Below, one piece after another: positions 1-9,685 of a DNA stretch of 35,819 bases (position 1 is the first letter of the stretch; each line of letters opens with the position of its first letter). A program made the position numbers and the translations under genes. Source of the DNA: Beggiatoa sp. GTDB taxonomy: Bacteria > Pseudomonadota > Gammaproteobacteria > Beggiatoales > Beggiatoaceae. The notes below the pieces were generated by a model. It was given only the letters and a program-made list of their open reading frames with translations. It was not told the origin of the DNA and searched no databases. Where the stretch lies: assembly GCA_003245895.1 (NCBI GenBank), contig QKBZ01000297.1, positions 1 to 35,819 on the forward strand. Direction: 5' to 3'.

Positions 1-357
1 TTGTGTACGTTGAGGATATTGCTCAAGCAGCAGTTGATATTTTTCCCCCTCATGTTGTAGTTCGCTTAATACATCGTGTATCGCTAACACGATTTCTTGA
101 TTTAACTTGCGATCCAGTTGATTAGTAGTAGCATTGCTTTGTTCAGTTTCTGATAACTCATGATAAAGCACTAAGGCCATGAATAAATTATACGGAATAT
201 CAACGGTCATAATGCCTTCTGGCATCTCTTTATCATTCGCTAAACTCGCTTGGCTGGATACGGCAAGCATTAACAAAAGAAAAAGACTGCATACAAGCAA
301 GGTTATGCTTTGAGTGTTTAACCTGCCGCGCTTAACGATAAGAGTGATTTTGCCCAT
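1..357 (-). CDS. Secreted protein of unknown function, partial (C-terminus outside window)
   Basis: An open frame runs from an ATG at 357 leftwards to the window edge with no stop (119 codons visible). The first 40 residues look like a Sec signal peptide: a basic start (KRGR near residue 10), a hydrophobic core (TLLVCSLFLLLMLAV) and a likely cleavage site after SSQASLA. The visible mature part is polar and probably helical, rich in Leu, Glu and Gln, with no motif I recognise. The protein is therefore probably periplasmic. No good Shine-Dalgarno precedes the ATG (only GAGAG). It reads in the same direction as the c-di-GMP protein at 591-4742 but has its own candidate promoter. Function unknown; that the frame is a gene is likely because of the signal peptide. 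Confidence 0.65.
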   Translation of the reverse strand, partial: MGKITLIVKRGRLNTQSITLLVCSLFLLLMLAVSSQASLANDKEMPEGIMTVDIPYNLFMALVLYHELSETEQSNATTNQLDRKLNQEIVLAIHDVLSELQHEGEKYQLLLEQYPQRTQ

Positions 358-410
358 GCTACTCTCGATGTTGGTTAGTAACGAAAAGATATAGATCGCA
401 TACTCATGTG

Positions 411-439
411 CTAATAGCGTTATGCTAATCTAATGCCAA
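411..439 (-). promoter_or_regulatory. Candidate sigma70 promoter for the secreted protein gene
   Basis: On the minus strand TTGGCA (439-434) is followed after 17 bases by TATTAG (416-411), about 54 bases before the ATG at 357. The -35 is good and the -10 is moderate. Seen by eye only. Confidence 0.35.
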
Positions 440-457
440 ATAACATTTGCACATAGC

Positions 458-480
458 AAATCATGCTAAACGCATGATTT
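458..480. promoter_or_regulatory. Perfect 9-bp inverted repeat, possible operator
   Basis: AAATCATGC and GCATGATTT are separated by TAAAC. The repeat lies about 20 bases upstream of the candidate -35 of the gene at 1-357, a place where activators or repressors bind. It could also be a small hairpin; the plus-strand copy is followed by TATT only, so it is a poor terminator. Confidence 0.35.
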
Positions 481-522
481 TATTAAATTGAGTTGTATTG
501 CAGAGCGATGAGGGGACAGGTA

Positions 523-558
523 GATAACAATGCAGTCTCACGTTGCTGAGTTGTTATC
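523..558. other. Hairpin between two minus-strand genes
   Basis: GATAACAA (523-530) pairs perfectly with TTGTTATC (551-558), with a further CAG/CTG pairing inside. It lies just past the stop of the gene at 591-4742, where a terminator would be expected, but no U-tract follows on the minus strand. It may be a 3' end stabiliser. Confidence 0.3.
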
Positions 559-590
559 AAGCGTGCGTTAGGTGATGGATACAGTGTGAG

Positions 591-3500
591 CTAGCTATAT
601 TGTTTAAGCTGCGCTTCAAAAGCCTCAGCAGTGACTGGGCGGCTATAAAAAAAGCCTTGTGCTTCGTGACAGCCATGTAGTTTCAAGAAGCTTTCATGTA
701 ATTCATGTTCTACCCCTTCACTGATCACGCGCAGTTTTAAACTACGTCCTAAAGCAATCATGGCGGCAGCAATTTCACCATTATCTTGATCGGTTTCTTG
801 ATTAGGTAAAAATGAGCGGTCAAGTTTGAGTTTATCAACGGGTAATTTCTTCAAATAACTCAATGAAGAATAGCCCGTGCCGAAATCATCAATCGCTAAT
901 TTAACACCTAATTGCCGTAATTCATTTAATACTGGACTGGTGCGTTCTATTTCTTGCATTAATAATGTTTCGGTGATTTCTAGCTCTAATGAAGTGGGTT
1001 CTAGTTTTAATTCTGCTAGAATTTCTTTAATCAGTGCAACAATATTGCTACGTTTAAGTTGTAATGCCGATAAGTTAACAGCGATATGAATTAAGGTCAA
1101 GCCTTGCGCTTGCCATGTACATAATTGCTGGCATGCTGTTCGTAATACCCATTCACCTAAAGGTAAAATTAAGCCCGTTTCTTCTGCTAAAGGAATAAAG
1201 TGATCAGGTGCAATAATACCTTTGCTCGGATGTTGCCAACGTACCAAGGCTTCTGCACCGATGATCATGCCGGTATTTAAGTCAACTTGTGGTTGATAAA
1301 CTAAAAATAATTGATCACCTAAATTTAAAGCATGTCTTAAATCATTTTCTAATTGCAAGCGTAATTGTGCCGCATAAGTTAATTCTTGACCATAGAACTG
1401 ATAACTATTGCCACCGCGTTCTTTAGCACGAGACATGGCGGTATGGGCTTGTTTTAATAAATCACTAATGTCTTTACCATCTTGTGGATATAAACTAATG
1501 CCAATACTAAAGGTAATATATAATTCGTGATTATCTAAATAAAATGGCTGGTTGAAATGGTTTAACAACTGACTGGCTAATTGCGCCGCATCTTGTGGCG
1601 ATTCACATTGTTCTTGCAACAGTGCAAATTCATCGCCGCCTAAACGTGCCACCATAAACTCGCCATGCGTGCTTTGCGTTAAGCGTTCCGCCGTCGCTTG
1701 TAATAAGCGATCCCCCATTTGATAACCTAAGCTATCATTGATTTGCTTAAAGCGATCTAAACCGACAAATAAAAATGAAATCAAGCGATCTGTTTGTTTC
1801 ACTTCGGTTTGTTCAATTAAGCGTCTTAAGCGTTGGTTAAGCAATAAACGGTTTGGTAAATTGGTTAACAAATCATAATGACTTAAATGGTGAATTTTTT
1901 CTTCTGATTGCTTACGTTCAGTAATATCAGAAAAAATACTAATGTAGTGATGCACTTGTCCATTGACATCAATCACGCTGTTGATTTCTTCCCAACTAAC
2001 AAAGGTTTCACCATTTTTACGGGTTTTCTGTGCTTCACCCCGCCAAACGCCGGTTTCTGTCAAACGCGCCCACACATTTTTCGTATTATCTGAACTGTTT
2101 AAAAAGTTAAAGGGTTGACCTAACGCTTCTGTTTCATAATAACCGGTTAATTCAGTGAATGCCTGATTCACCGCCACAATGCAATGATCTGCATCAGCGA
2201 TAATCACGCCATCAGCAGAGTGTTCAAATAAAATTGCCGCTTGATGTAAGCGCTGTTCTGCCTGTTTACGCTCGCTAATATCCCGTAAGGTCGCTAATAA
2301 ATGTGGTTGTTCTTGATAGCTGATTACACTGCGGTGTAATTCAATAAAAATTAAACCACCACTTTTGCTAATGGCATGCGCTTCAGCTAAAGGAAATGCG
2401 TGTTCAATATCAAGAAATTTGCTAAACAAATCATAATAATAAGGGTGTAATAATGATTTGCCATAAACGCCAATTAAATCGCTGTAATGATAGCCAAATA
2501 GCTGGCAGGCAGTGGCATTAATATCCACAATACGGCCTTCTAAATTCATAATGAAGAAGGCAACAAAAGAAGAATCAAATATGGTGCGGTATAAGGCTTG
2601 TTGCCGACGGGCTTCACGGGCTTCGCGCTGTAATTCTGCTAAACGACTGCTTTCTAAAGTGCGGGTGACGATGGAAGGTAATAATTCGATAAAATTGGTA
2701 TCTTTGCGCACGTAATCCACTGCGCCTTGTTTCATTGCCGCAACCGCAATGCTGATTTCGTCTTGTGCGGTGACAAAAATGACGGGAATTTCAGGACGCA
2801 TTTGTTGAATATGTTGCAACAAGGTCATGCCATCGGTATCAGGCAATTGATAATCAACTAATATCAATTCAAATTGATGGTCGTGTAAGCGATCTAAACA
2901 GGCTTTACCAGTTTCTTCTACCTCAACTTGATAACCCACATTTTCTAACGCGGCTTGCACTAAAATGCCATGAATTTCATTATCTTCAGCATATAAAATA
3001 CGCGCTGTTTTAGTGGGCAGTTCAGAAATTTTGACGTGAGTATTACCCTCTTCTAATAAATGTTTTTGATTAATAATTTGATAAAACGTATTCTTGCCCA
3101 TTAATTTAGCACGGTACATGGCTTGATCTGCCGCCCGCAATAAGGACACTTCATCTTTACCATCTTCAGGGAATACTGCAATCCCCACGCTTGCCGATAT
3201 ATCTAAGGTATGATTATTAGACTCTACTTTTAACGCCAGTTTATTTAAAATCCGCCGTGCTACCGCATGCACATGCTCTTTTTGTTCTAACTGCGACAGA
3301 ATAATGGCAAATTCATCGCCGCCTAAGCGGGCTGCCACATCGCCTTCCCGAATGGTTTTGGCCAGTCGTTGCGCGACGGTAATCAATACTTGATCACCAG
3401 CCTCGTGACCTAATTGATCATTAACTTGTTTAAAACCATCTAAATCAATGTAAAAAACCGCTAGTTGCTCTTCACTTTGCTTTGCTTGCACAATCACATT

Positions 3501-4742
3501 TTGCAATTGGCTATGAAACATAGCGCGATTCGCTAAACCGGTTAAGCGGTCATAATTGGCTTGATATTGCAAACGCGCTTCAGATTGCTTGCGTTCGGTA
3601 ATATCAGAAAAGACGGAAACATAATGTGAAATGCCTTGATCGGGACGGCGCACCACTTTTATTTTTAGCCAAATGGGATAAACCGAGCCGTTTTTACGCC
3701 GGTTCCACACTTCGCCTTGCCATTGATCATTAGAAAATAAGGCTTCCCACATTTGCCGGTAAAATAAACGATCATGGCGGCCTGAGCTAAGCATGCTGGG
3801 ATTGTGGCCTAATACTTCGGTTTCGGTATAACCCGTAATTTCAGTAAAGGCAGGATTAATCATAATCGTCGCATTGCTGGGATCGGTGACTAAAATAGCA
3901 TCGCTAATAGTTTCAAACACTTTACCGGCTAACCGTAAATCGTCTTCTACTCGCTTACGTTCGGTAATGTCTTCTAAATTCCACACCGAGCCTTGCGAGC
4001 TATCCTTAGCTTTCAATAATTTACCGCGCAGACGACACCAAAAGCGTGAACCATCTTTGCGTCTCATCAAACGCTCAGTTTCATAGGTTTGGCCTTCTGT
4101 TAACATCGGATAGGCTTCTTTACCTAAGGATTCAAAATCATGCGCTGTACTGTATAAAAATTCGGTTGATTGATTAATTAAGGCTTCTTTACTGTAGCCA
4201 AATATTAGAGCAACCTGCTGATTAATTTCTAAAAATTTTCGTTCTGAGCTGAGAAAGGCAATGCCGGAAGGCGTGCTGTCTAATACCGCACGTTGGCGTG
4301 TTAAGGTGTGTTGTAACTCGCGGTTACGTTCAGAAAACTGTCGTTTTAAGCGGTGCAATTGTAAATGGGTATTCAAACGCGCTAATAATTCCGATTCTTG
4401 TACAGGTTTAGTGATGTAATCCACTGCCCCTAATGCAAAACCACGCACTTTTTCTGAAGTATCAGACAGTGCTGTCATGAAAATAACGGGAATTTCGGCT
4501 GTGATGGGGTTCGCTTTTAGCCGCTGACAAACCTCGAATCCATCCATATCTGGCATCATAATGTCAAGCAGCACGAGGTCAATAGTGGGGTGCTCGGAAA
4601 CAAGCTGTAATGCTATCTGCCCTTCATTTGCAAGTAATACATCAAAATGATGGAATGAGAGCACCTCTCGTAAGATGTCTAAGTTACTTTGAGTATCATC
4701 GATGACTAGAATACGCTGAACAGCAGAAACAGTATTCATCAT
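591..4742 (-). CDS. Two-receiver, two-GGDEF, one-EAL c-di-GMP signalling protein
   Basis: This 1383-residue cytoplasmic protein should make and/or degrade cyclic di-GMP under control of phosphorylation and PAS-bound signals. Domain order: receiver (10-125, phospho-acceptor D60, K112), PAS (150-262), PAS (270-385), GGDEF (392-560, GGDEF at 474-478, inhibitory site REGD at 465-468), second receiver (580-695, D630, K680), PAS (715-826), PAS (833-943), GGDEF (950-1115, GGDEF at 1035-1039, no RxxD inhibitory site), EAL (1130-1380). The EAL domain keeps the catalytic residues I would look for: E1164 of EAL, N1223, E1255, DD at 1285-1286, K1306, E1342 and Q1362. There are no membrane segments, so signals arrive by phosphotransfer or small ligands. 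No histidine kinase is nearby. The start is one of two adjacent ATGs (4742 or 4739); neither has a clear ribosome binding site. Family assignment is certain; net enzyme activity is not. Confidence 0.95.
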   Translation of the reverse strand: MMNTVSAVQRILVIDDTQSNLDILREVLSFHHFDVLLANEGQIALQLVSEHPTIDLVLLDIMMPDMDGFEVCQRLKANPITAEIPVIFMTALSDTSEKVRGFALGAVDYITKPVQESELLARLNTHLQLHRLKRQFSERNRELQHTLTRQRAVLDSTPSGIAFLSSERKFLEINQQVALIFGYSKEALINQSTEFLYSTAHDFESLGKEAYPMLTEGQTYETERLMRRKDGSRFWCRLRGKLLKAKDSSQGSVWNLEDITERKRVEDDLRLAGKVFETISDAILVTDPSNATIMINPAFTEITGYTETEVLGHNPSMLSSGRHDRLFYRQMWEALFSNDQWQGEVWNRRKNGSVYPIWLKIKVVRRPDQGISHYVSVFSDITERKQSEARLQYQANYDRLTGLANRAMFHSQLQNVIVQAKQSEEQLAVFYIDLDGFKQVNDQLGHEAGDQVLITVAQRLAKTIREGDVAARLGGDEFAIILSQLEQKEHVHAVARRILNKLALKVESNNHTLDISASVGIAVFPEDGKDEVSLLRAADQAMYRAKLMGKNTFYQIINQKHLLEEGNTHVKISELPTKTARILYAEDNEIHGILVQAALENVGYQVEVEETGKACLDRLHDHQFELILVDYQLPDTDGMTLLQHIQQMRPEIPVIFVTAQDEISIAVAAMKQGAVDYVRKDTNFIELLPSIVTRTLESSRLAELQREAREARRQQALYRTIFDSSFVAFFIMNLEGRIVDINATACQLFGYHYSDLIGVYGKSLLHPYYYDLFSKFLDIEHAFPLAEAHAISKSGGLIFIELHRSVISYQEQPHLLATLRDISERKQAEQRLHQAAILFEHSADGVIIADADHCIVAVNQAFTELTGYYETEALGQPFNFLNSSDNTKNVWARLTETGVWRGEAQKTRKNGETFVSWEEINSVIDVNGQVHHYISIFSDITERKQSEEKIHHLSHYDLLTNLPNRLLLNQRLRRLIEQTEVKQTDRLISFLFVGLDRFKQINDSLGYQMGDRLLQATAERLTQSTHGEFMVARLGGDEFALLQEQCESPQDAAQLASQLLNHFNQPFYLDNHELYITFSIGISLYPQDGKDISDLLKQAHTAMSRAKERGGNSYQFYGQELTYAAQLRLQLENDLRHALNLGDQLFLVYQPQVDLNTGMIIGAEALVRWQHPSKGIIAPDHFIPLAEETGLILPLGEWVLRTACQQLCTWQAQGLTLIHIAVNLSALQLKRSNIVALIKEILAELKLEPTSLELEITETLLMQEIERTSPVLNELRQLGVKLAIDDFGTGYSSLSYLKKLPVDKLKLDRSFLPNQETDQDNGEIAAAMIALGRSLKLRVISEGVEHELHESFLKLHGCHEAQGFFYSRPVTAEAFEAQLKQYS

Positions 4743-5367
4743 AAATTAGCTAATTTGAACAAGGCGATTAATAAAAATAATGCATTAAGTGTACGCATTT
4801 TCATCTCGGAAAGGCAGTTTATTTGAATGTGTTTAAGTATGGTATAACTTAAATTTACTCAGTTCTCTGACAAACTAAGCTAAGCGTTACTTGCATGGCC
4901 TATACCCCCATAAAGAAAGGGTTGTAGCATTGTAACGAATTAACAAGGTAGATTCATTTTGAAAATGTTGCCGCGTTTCAGGCTTATGCTCATTGTCATG
5001 AAATTAAAGTCGGTACAGTATTATAAGCTGTGCTGACGAAGCGAGTGCCGCGTGCTTCAGCTTTTCCAGCTTCGTGCCAAATAAAGACCCTGCACGAACC
5101 CTAGCCTACAATAGAAATTCATTTTGTTTAATATAAAAATTTTTAATTAAGCATTTTAATGGTTTGATTTTATAAAAAATATGACACTTAAAACGATTGC
5201 TATCAGTAGATATGAGCTTGTTTTAAGGTCTGTGGGCGGTAGGTGAAGCGGATAATTTAGCGTACACTGTTGTTTATCTGGATGGCGAGTTAGAAAATTG
5301 CCTTTTATGAGACTAATTTGTCATATTAGGCATAAAAAACCTATTTTTTATGCTTCATTTCAACTAA
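4743..5367. other. Long intergenic region, no gene seen
   Basis: This region lies between two divergent genes. It is AT-rich and holds no convincing reading frame. About 5027-5108 looks like a worn copy of the GTAGG-type palindromic repeats found elsewhere in the window: GCTGACGAAG and GCTTCGTGCC face each other and the right end reads CCTAGCCTAC. A strong AT-rich palindrome follows at 5328-5355. Promoters for the upstream minus-strand gene are expected at its left side, but I found none that stands out. Confidence 0.4.
5328..5355. other. AT-rich perfect palindrome, terminator-like
   Basis: GCATAAAAAA (5330-5339) pairs with TTTTTTATGC (5344-5353) around a CCTA loop, extended by two more pairs. 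It sits just upstream of the promoter of the oxidoreductase gene. No gene ends here, so it may terminate a small untranslated RNA, insulate the promoter, or bind a protein. Confidence 0.45.
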
Positions 5368-5396
5368 TTGAATTCTGGGGTGAGATACCCTATATT
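5368..5396 (+). promoter_or_regulatory. Candidate sigma70 promoter for the oxidoreductase gene
   Basis: TTGAAT (5368-5373), 17-base spacer, TATATT (5391-5396). Transcription would start near 5403, leaving a leader of about 180 bases before the ATG at 5586. Confidence 0.5.
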
Positions 5397-5585
5397 GCTT
5401 TGCATCATCTACACGTCACTTGACGATGGTCTTTTAGCCACTGCGCTGCAAATAACGCTAGTATATGCGATACAGTAGAGACATTTTTTCAAAACACACC
5501 AGCGTTGACCTATGCACTTGGTCATGCTAAGTCCTTGTGTCGTTTCATTCTTTGCCTTTATTCACTTCATACCAATCAGCAAAAT

Positions 5586-8500
5586 ATGTCTAATACACGC
5601 ATTCGGGAAATTCCCTACAATTACACTTCTTTTTCTGACCGTGAAATTATTATCCGTTTGCTCGGTGAACAAGCGTGGGACACCTTAAATGAATTACGCT
5701 CTCAACGGCGTACTGGACGTTCTGCGCGCATGTTGTTTGAAATTCTAGGCGATATTTGGGTGGTGCAACGTAACCCATTTATTCAAGACGATTTATTAGA
5801 CAATCAACGCCGCCGACAATCCTTAGTCGATGCTTTATATCATCGCTTATCGCAGATTTTGCAGCGGGCGCATGGTAATAACTTAGCCATTGAATTGTCA
5901 GAAATGACTAAGCAAGCGATTCAAAGCTTTGAGCAATGGCTAACTGAACAAGCCAAATTGCGCACTAAAGTAGAAAAACGCTTACGACAAGAAACGCGCA
6001 AAGACAACGTGTGTTTTGATGGCTTAGCGCGGGTGTCGCATGTCACTGACGCGACCGACTGGCGGGTGGAATACCCTTTTGTAGTGGTGTTTCCTGACAC
6101 TGAAAAAGAAGTTGCCCCGTTGGTAAAAGCGTGTATTGAATTAGGTTTAACTATTATTCCGCGTGGGGGTGGCACAGGGTATACCGGTGGTGCCATTCCG
6201 TTAGATGCCAATAGTGTGGTCATCAACACGGAAAAATTGGAAGCCTTAAGCGATGTCACCATGCAAAACTTGCCAGATGTTGCGGAGCCAGTTGCCACTA
6301 TTCGTGCCGAAGCCGGTGTGGTGACGGCGCGGGTGTCAGAACGGGCGGCTGTTGCACAACATATTTTTGCCGTTGATCCCACCTCGCAAGAAGCTTCCAC
6401 CATTGGTGGCAATATTGCGATGAATGCAGGCGGTAAAAAAGCCGTGCTGTGGGGGACGACTTTAGATAATTTAGCCTCTTGGAAAATGGTAACGCCTGAA
6501 GGTGATTGGTTAACGGTAGAGCGTATCGGTCACAATTTAGGCAAAATTCATGAAGTGGCAGAAGCAGAGTTTCGTGTCACGCGCTATGAAATTGATGGCA
6601 ATACGCCAAAAGGTGCGCCAGAAACTTTACGCATTCCTGGTGAGCAATTACGCAAATCGGGTTTAGGCAAGGATGTTACCAACAAGTTTTTAGGTGGCTT
6701 ACCGGGGGTGCAAAAAGAAGGCTGTGATGGCTTAATCACCTCTGCGGTGTTTGTGGTGCATAAACAGCCGAGCTTTATTCGCACTGTGTGTTTAGAGTTT
6801 TTCGGTGCTGACTTGAAAAAAGCAGTGCCTGCCATTGTTGAAACTAAAGATTATTTAGACAGTTTAGACCCGAAAAAAGTGTTGCTGGCAGGTATGGAAC
6901 ACTTAGACGAGCGTTATGTGCGGGCAGTGAAATATAGCACTAAGGCACCGCGTCAAGAACTGCCTAAGATGGTGTTATTAATCGATATTTCGGGTGAAGA
7001 CGAAAACGCAGTCGCGGAAGCGGCTTCACACGTCGTGCGTTTGGCGAATGCGCGTGAGGCGGAAGGCTTTGTGGCAGTCACGCCGGAAGCACGACAACAA
7101 TTCTGGAAGGATCGCAAGCGCACAGCGGCGATTGCAGCACATACCAATGCTTTCAAAATCAATGAGGACGTAGTGATTCCATTAGGACGCTTGTCTGAAT
7201 ACAACGATGAAATTGAACGCATTAATATTGAGCAATCGACGGCTAACAAGCTGCGCATGTTAGACGCTTTATCTGCGTATTTAGCGACGGAAATGCCTGA
7301 GCTAAAAACCGTTAGTGATTATGAAGCGGCTTATGATTGTGCCGAAAATGATGCCATTGTGGCGGCGAAAAAAGCAGCCGCACAAGCTTTATTAGCTGAG
7401 ACCAAAGCGCGTTGGTCTGCGTTCATGGAGCATTTAGACACGCCAGCGGCTGAATTAAATCACTTAATGGAAGCGAAAACGCAAGCCAAAGTGCAGCCGA
7501 ATGACAGCATTTTCACTTTGTTGCAACGGCGTGACTTGCGCATTTCTTATCGTCAAGCGGTTGAGCATCCGTTAAATGAGATTTTTGGTGGGCATAGCTT
7601 TACCGGTGTGCGGCAAAAATTTAGCACTTTACATGATAATTTGCTGCGTAGTCGCTTATTCGTCGCCACGCATATGCATGCAGGCGATGGTAACGTACAC
7701 ACCAATATTCCCGTTAACTCTAATGATTACAATATGATGCACGAGGCCGAGCGCGTCGTGGCACGCATCATGGCGTTTGCTGAGCATTTAGGTGGGGTAA
7801 TTTCGGGCGAGCATGGTATTGGTATCACGAAGATTCAGTTCTTAGCCCCTGAAGTGATACAAGCCTTTGCAGATTATAAGCAACAAGTTGATCCACATGG
7901 ACATTTTAACCGAGGCAAATTAATGCCTGGTTCTGGGCTGCAAAATGCTTACACGCCTTCGTTACGCTTGTTAGAGCAGGAAGCCTTAATTTTAGAAGCC
8001 AGCGAGTTGGGGCAACTCAACGGCATGATTAAGGATTGCTTGCGTTGTGGCAAGTGTAAGCCTGTGTGCAACACGCATGTGCCACGCGCTAACTTGTTGT
8101 ATTCACCGCGTAATAAAATCTTAGCTTCTGGTTTGATTATTGAGGCATTTTTATACGAGGAGCAAACGCGGCGCGGGGTGTCGTTACGTCATTTTGAGGA
8201 AATGAATGATGTGGCGGATCACTGCACGGTGTGCCATAAGTGTGCAACGCCGTGTCCGGTTGACATCGATTTTGGTGATGTCACCATCAAAATGCGTTCT
8301 ATTTTGAAAAATTATGGCAAGCGACGGCCTAATATTGGCACATGGGCTTCCATGTTATTTTTGAATGTCACTGACCCAACTACTATTAAAATCATGCGTA
8401 AAGGCTTGATTGAATGGGGGTATGCGGCACAGCGTTTAGGTTATACGGTTGCGAAAAAACTTGGTTTAGCAGGGCACAAAACTACGCCTGCGGCGACTAC

Positions 8501-9443
8501 CGGCAAAATGCAGATCAAAGCACAAGTGATTAATTTTGTGAAAAAACCGATGCCTGCACAAGTGCCTGCTCAGCCATTGCGCAACTTATTGCAAGTGGAA
8601 GATGAAACCATTGTGCCGATTTTGCGCAATCCGCAAAAAGTCAGTGAAGACAGCGAAGCGGTGTTTTATTTCCCTGGTTGCGGTTCCGAGCGTTTATTTA
8701 GTCAAGTAGGCTTGGCAACTTTGGCGATGTTATATGATTTAGGCACGGAAACCGTGTTGCCACCAGGCTATTTATGTTGTGGTTATCCACAAGCCTCTGC
8801 GGGTGATATTGCCAAAGGTCAGAATATTACGACAGCCAATCAAGTATTATTCCATCGTGTGTCTAATACTTTGAATTACATGGATATTAAAACCGTAATT
8901 GTATCTTGCGGTACGTGTATGGATCAATTGTTGAAATATCAATTTGAGCAAATTTTCCCTGGTTGCCGTTTGTTAGATATTCACGAGTATTTAATGGAAA
9001 AAGGCGTTTCTTTAGAGGGCGTGTCTGGGGTGCAATATATGTATCATGACCCTTGCCACACGCCAATGAAGAGATACCAGCCTAAACAAGTGGTGTCTAA
9101 ATTGGTTGGGCAGCCGGTGTTATTGTCCGAGCGATGCTGTGGTGAGGCAGGTACTTTTGCTATTGCACGGCCTGATATTGCAACGCAAGTGCGTTTCCGC
9201 AAACAAGAGGAATTGCAAAAAGGGGTAATGCAGTTAACAAACGAAGCGGCTCCACAACAGCCAGTGAAATTGTTAACCGCCTGTCCTGCGTGTTTGCAAG
9301 GTTTATCACGTTATCGGGATGAGGTTAGCGTAGAGCCTGATTATATTGTGGTTGAGTTGGCGAATCGTCAATTAGGCGAAGGCTGGCAAAAACAATTTAT
9401 TGACAGTGCGCGACGTGGTGGGATTGAGCGCGTGTTGTTATAA
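5586..9443 (+). CDS. DUF3683-type FAD-linked oxidoreductase fused to a GlcF-like Fe-S module
   Basis: The protein (1285 residues) joins a GlcD/D-lactate-dehydrogenase-like flavoprotein to a GlcF-like iron-sulfur protein in one chain, so it probably oxidises a 2-hydroxy acid and passes electrons to the respiratory chain; the substrate is not known. Domains: N-terminal DUF3683 region (1-120); FAD-binding PCMH fold (about 155-400, [12 protein letters not shown] at 192-203, [10 protein letters not shown] at 274-283); FAD-oxidase C-terminal domain (to about 785, [12 protein letters not shown] near 697-708 and GEHGIG at 741-746); two 4Fe-4S motifs (C818/821/824/828 and C880/883/886/890); two cysteine-rich CCG domains ([11 protein letters not shown] at 1064, [10 protein letters not shown] at 1184). 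I place the start at ATG 5586 ([20 protein letters not shown]), where the family similarity begins; a TTG 81 bases upstream extends the frame but adds residues unlike the family. It is monocistronic, closed by a strong terminator. Confidence 0.93.
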   Translation: MSNTRIREIPYNYTSFSDREIIIRLLGEQAWDTLNELRSQRRTGRSARMLFEILGDIWVVQRNPFIQDDLLDNQRRRQSLVDALYHRLSQILQRAHGNNLAIELSEMTKQAIQSFEQWLTEQAKLRTKVEKRLRQETRKDNVCFDGLARVSHVTDATDWRVEYPFVVVFPDTEKEVAPLVKACIELGLTIIPRGGGTGYTGGAIPLDANSVVINTEKLEALSDVTMQNLPDVAEPVATIRAEAGVVTARVSERAAVAQHIFAVDPTSQEASTIGGNIAMNAGGKKAVLWGTTLDNLASWKMVTPEGDWLTVERIGHNLGKIHEVAEAEFRVTRYEIDGNTPKGAPETLRIPGEQLRKSGLGKDVTNKFLGGLPGVQKEGCDGLITSAVFVVHKQPSFIRTVCLEFFGADLKKAVPAIVETKDYLDSLDPKKVLLAGMEHLDERYVRAVKYSTKAPRQELPKMVLLIDISGEDENAVAEAASHVVRLANAREAEGFVAVTPEARQQFWKDRKRTAAIAAHTNAFKINEDVVIPLGRLSEYNDEIERINIEQSTANKLRMLDALSAYLATEMPELKTVSDYEAAYDCAENDAIVAAKKAAAQALLAETKARWSAFMEHLDTPAAELNHLMEAKTQAKVQPNDSIFTLLQRRDLRISYRQAVEHPLNEIFGGHSFTGVRQKFSTLHDNLLRSRLFVATHMHAGDGNVHTNIPVNSNDYNMMHEAERVVARIMAFAEHLGGVISGEHGIGITKIQFLAPEVIQAFADYKQQVDPHGHFNRGKLMPGSGLQNAYTPSLRLLEQEALILEASELGQLNGMIKDCLRCGKCKPVCNTHVPRANLLYSPRNKILASGLIIEAFLYEEQTRRGVSLRHFEEMNDVADHCTVCHKCATPCPVDIDFGDVTIKMRSILKNYGKRRPNIGTWASMLFLNVTDPTTIKIMRKGLIEWGYAAQRLGYTVAKKLGLAGHKTTPAATTGKMQIKAQVINFVKKPMPAQVPAQPLRNLLQVEDETIVPILRNPQKVSEDSEAVFYFPGCGSERLFSQVGLATLAMLYDLGTETVLPPGYLCCGYPQASAGDIAKGQNITTANQVLFHRVSNTLNYMDIKTVIVSCGTCMDQLLKYQFEQIFPGCRLLDIHEYLMEKGVSLEGVSGVQYMYHDPCHTPMKRYQPKQVVSKLVGQPVLLSERCCGEAGTFAIARPDIATQVRFRKQEELQKGVMQLTNEAAPQQPVKLLTACPACLQGLSRYRDEVSVEPDYIVVELANRQLGEGWQKQFIDSARRGGIERVLL

Positions 9444-9468
9444 CAAGTAACACATTGTTATAAGAGAA

Positions 9469-9506
9469 AAAAGGGCGAGTACATCATCGAATGTACTTGC
9501 CCTTTT
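9469..9506. terminator. Strong bidirectional intrinsic terminator
   Basis: A 15-bp stem (9469-9483 with 9492-9506, one G-T pair) has an 8-base loop, A-run on the left and T-run on the right. It lies 25 bases after the oxidoreductase stop and can stop transcripts from both sides, including the convergent terC-like gene. Confidence 0.85.
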
Positions 9507-9526
9507 GCTTTAAGCCTTACTGTCTT

Positions 9527-9669
9527 GTAGGGCGGATAAGGCGTAAGCTGCCATCCGCCGTCAGTCGCTTGGATCAGGTTTCAACCGCATTATGTCGGAT
9601 GACGGCTACGCCTTATCCGACCTACAAAACAGCAAGGCGATGGGTTTCGCTTTGCTCTACCCATCCTAC
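9527..9669. repeat. GTAGG-type palindromic repeat plus a second half-element
   Basis: The main element (9527-9625) starts GTAGGGCGGATAAGGCGTAA and ends in the near inverse, ACGCCTTATCCGACCTAC; shorter hairpins lie inside each arm. A different half-element follows (9632-9669), ending GCTCTACCCATCCTAC. It fills the gap between two convergent genes. The same family recurs at 21926-22064 and 34838-34995. It resembles REP/MITE-like dispersed repeats of gammaproteobacteria; it has no coding capacity. Confidence 0.8.
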
Positions 9670-9685
9670 ATATAACTATACCGCT

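Noticed and set aside
5505-5585. TTG start giving a 27-residue longer oxidoreductase
   Set aside because: The extra residues are unlike the family, and similarity begins at the ATG at 5586.
9527-9669. CRISPR-like or insertion sequence origin of the repeats
   Set aside because: The repeats are palindromic and dispersed, not regularly spaced direct repeats, and no transposase frame is associated.
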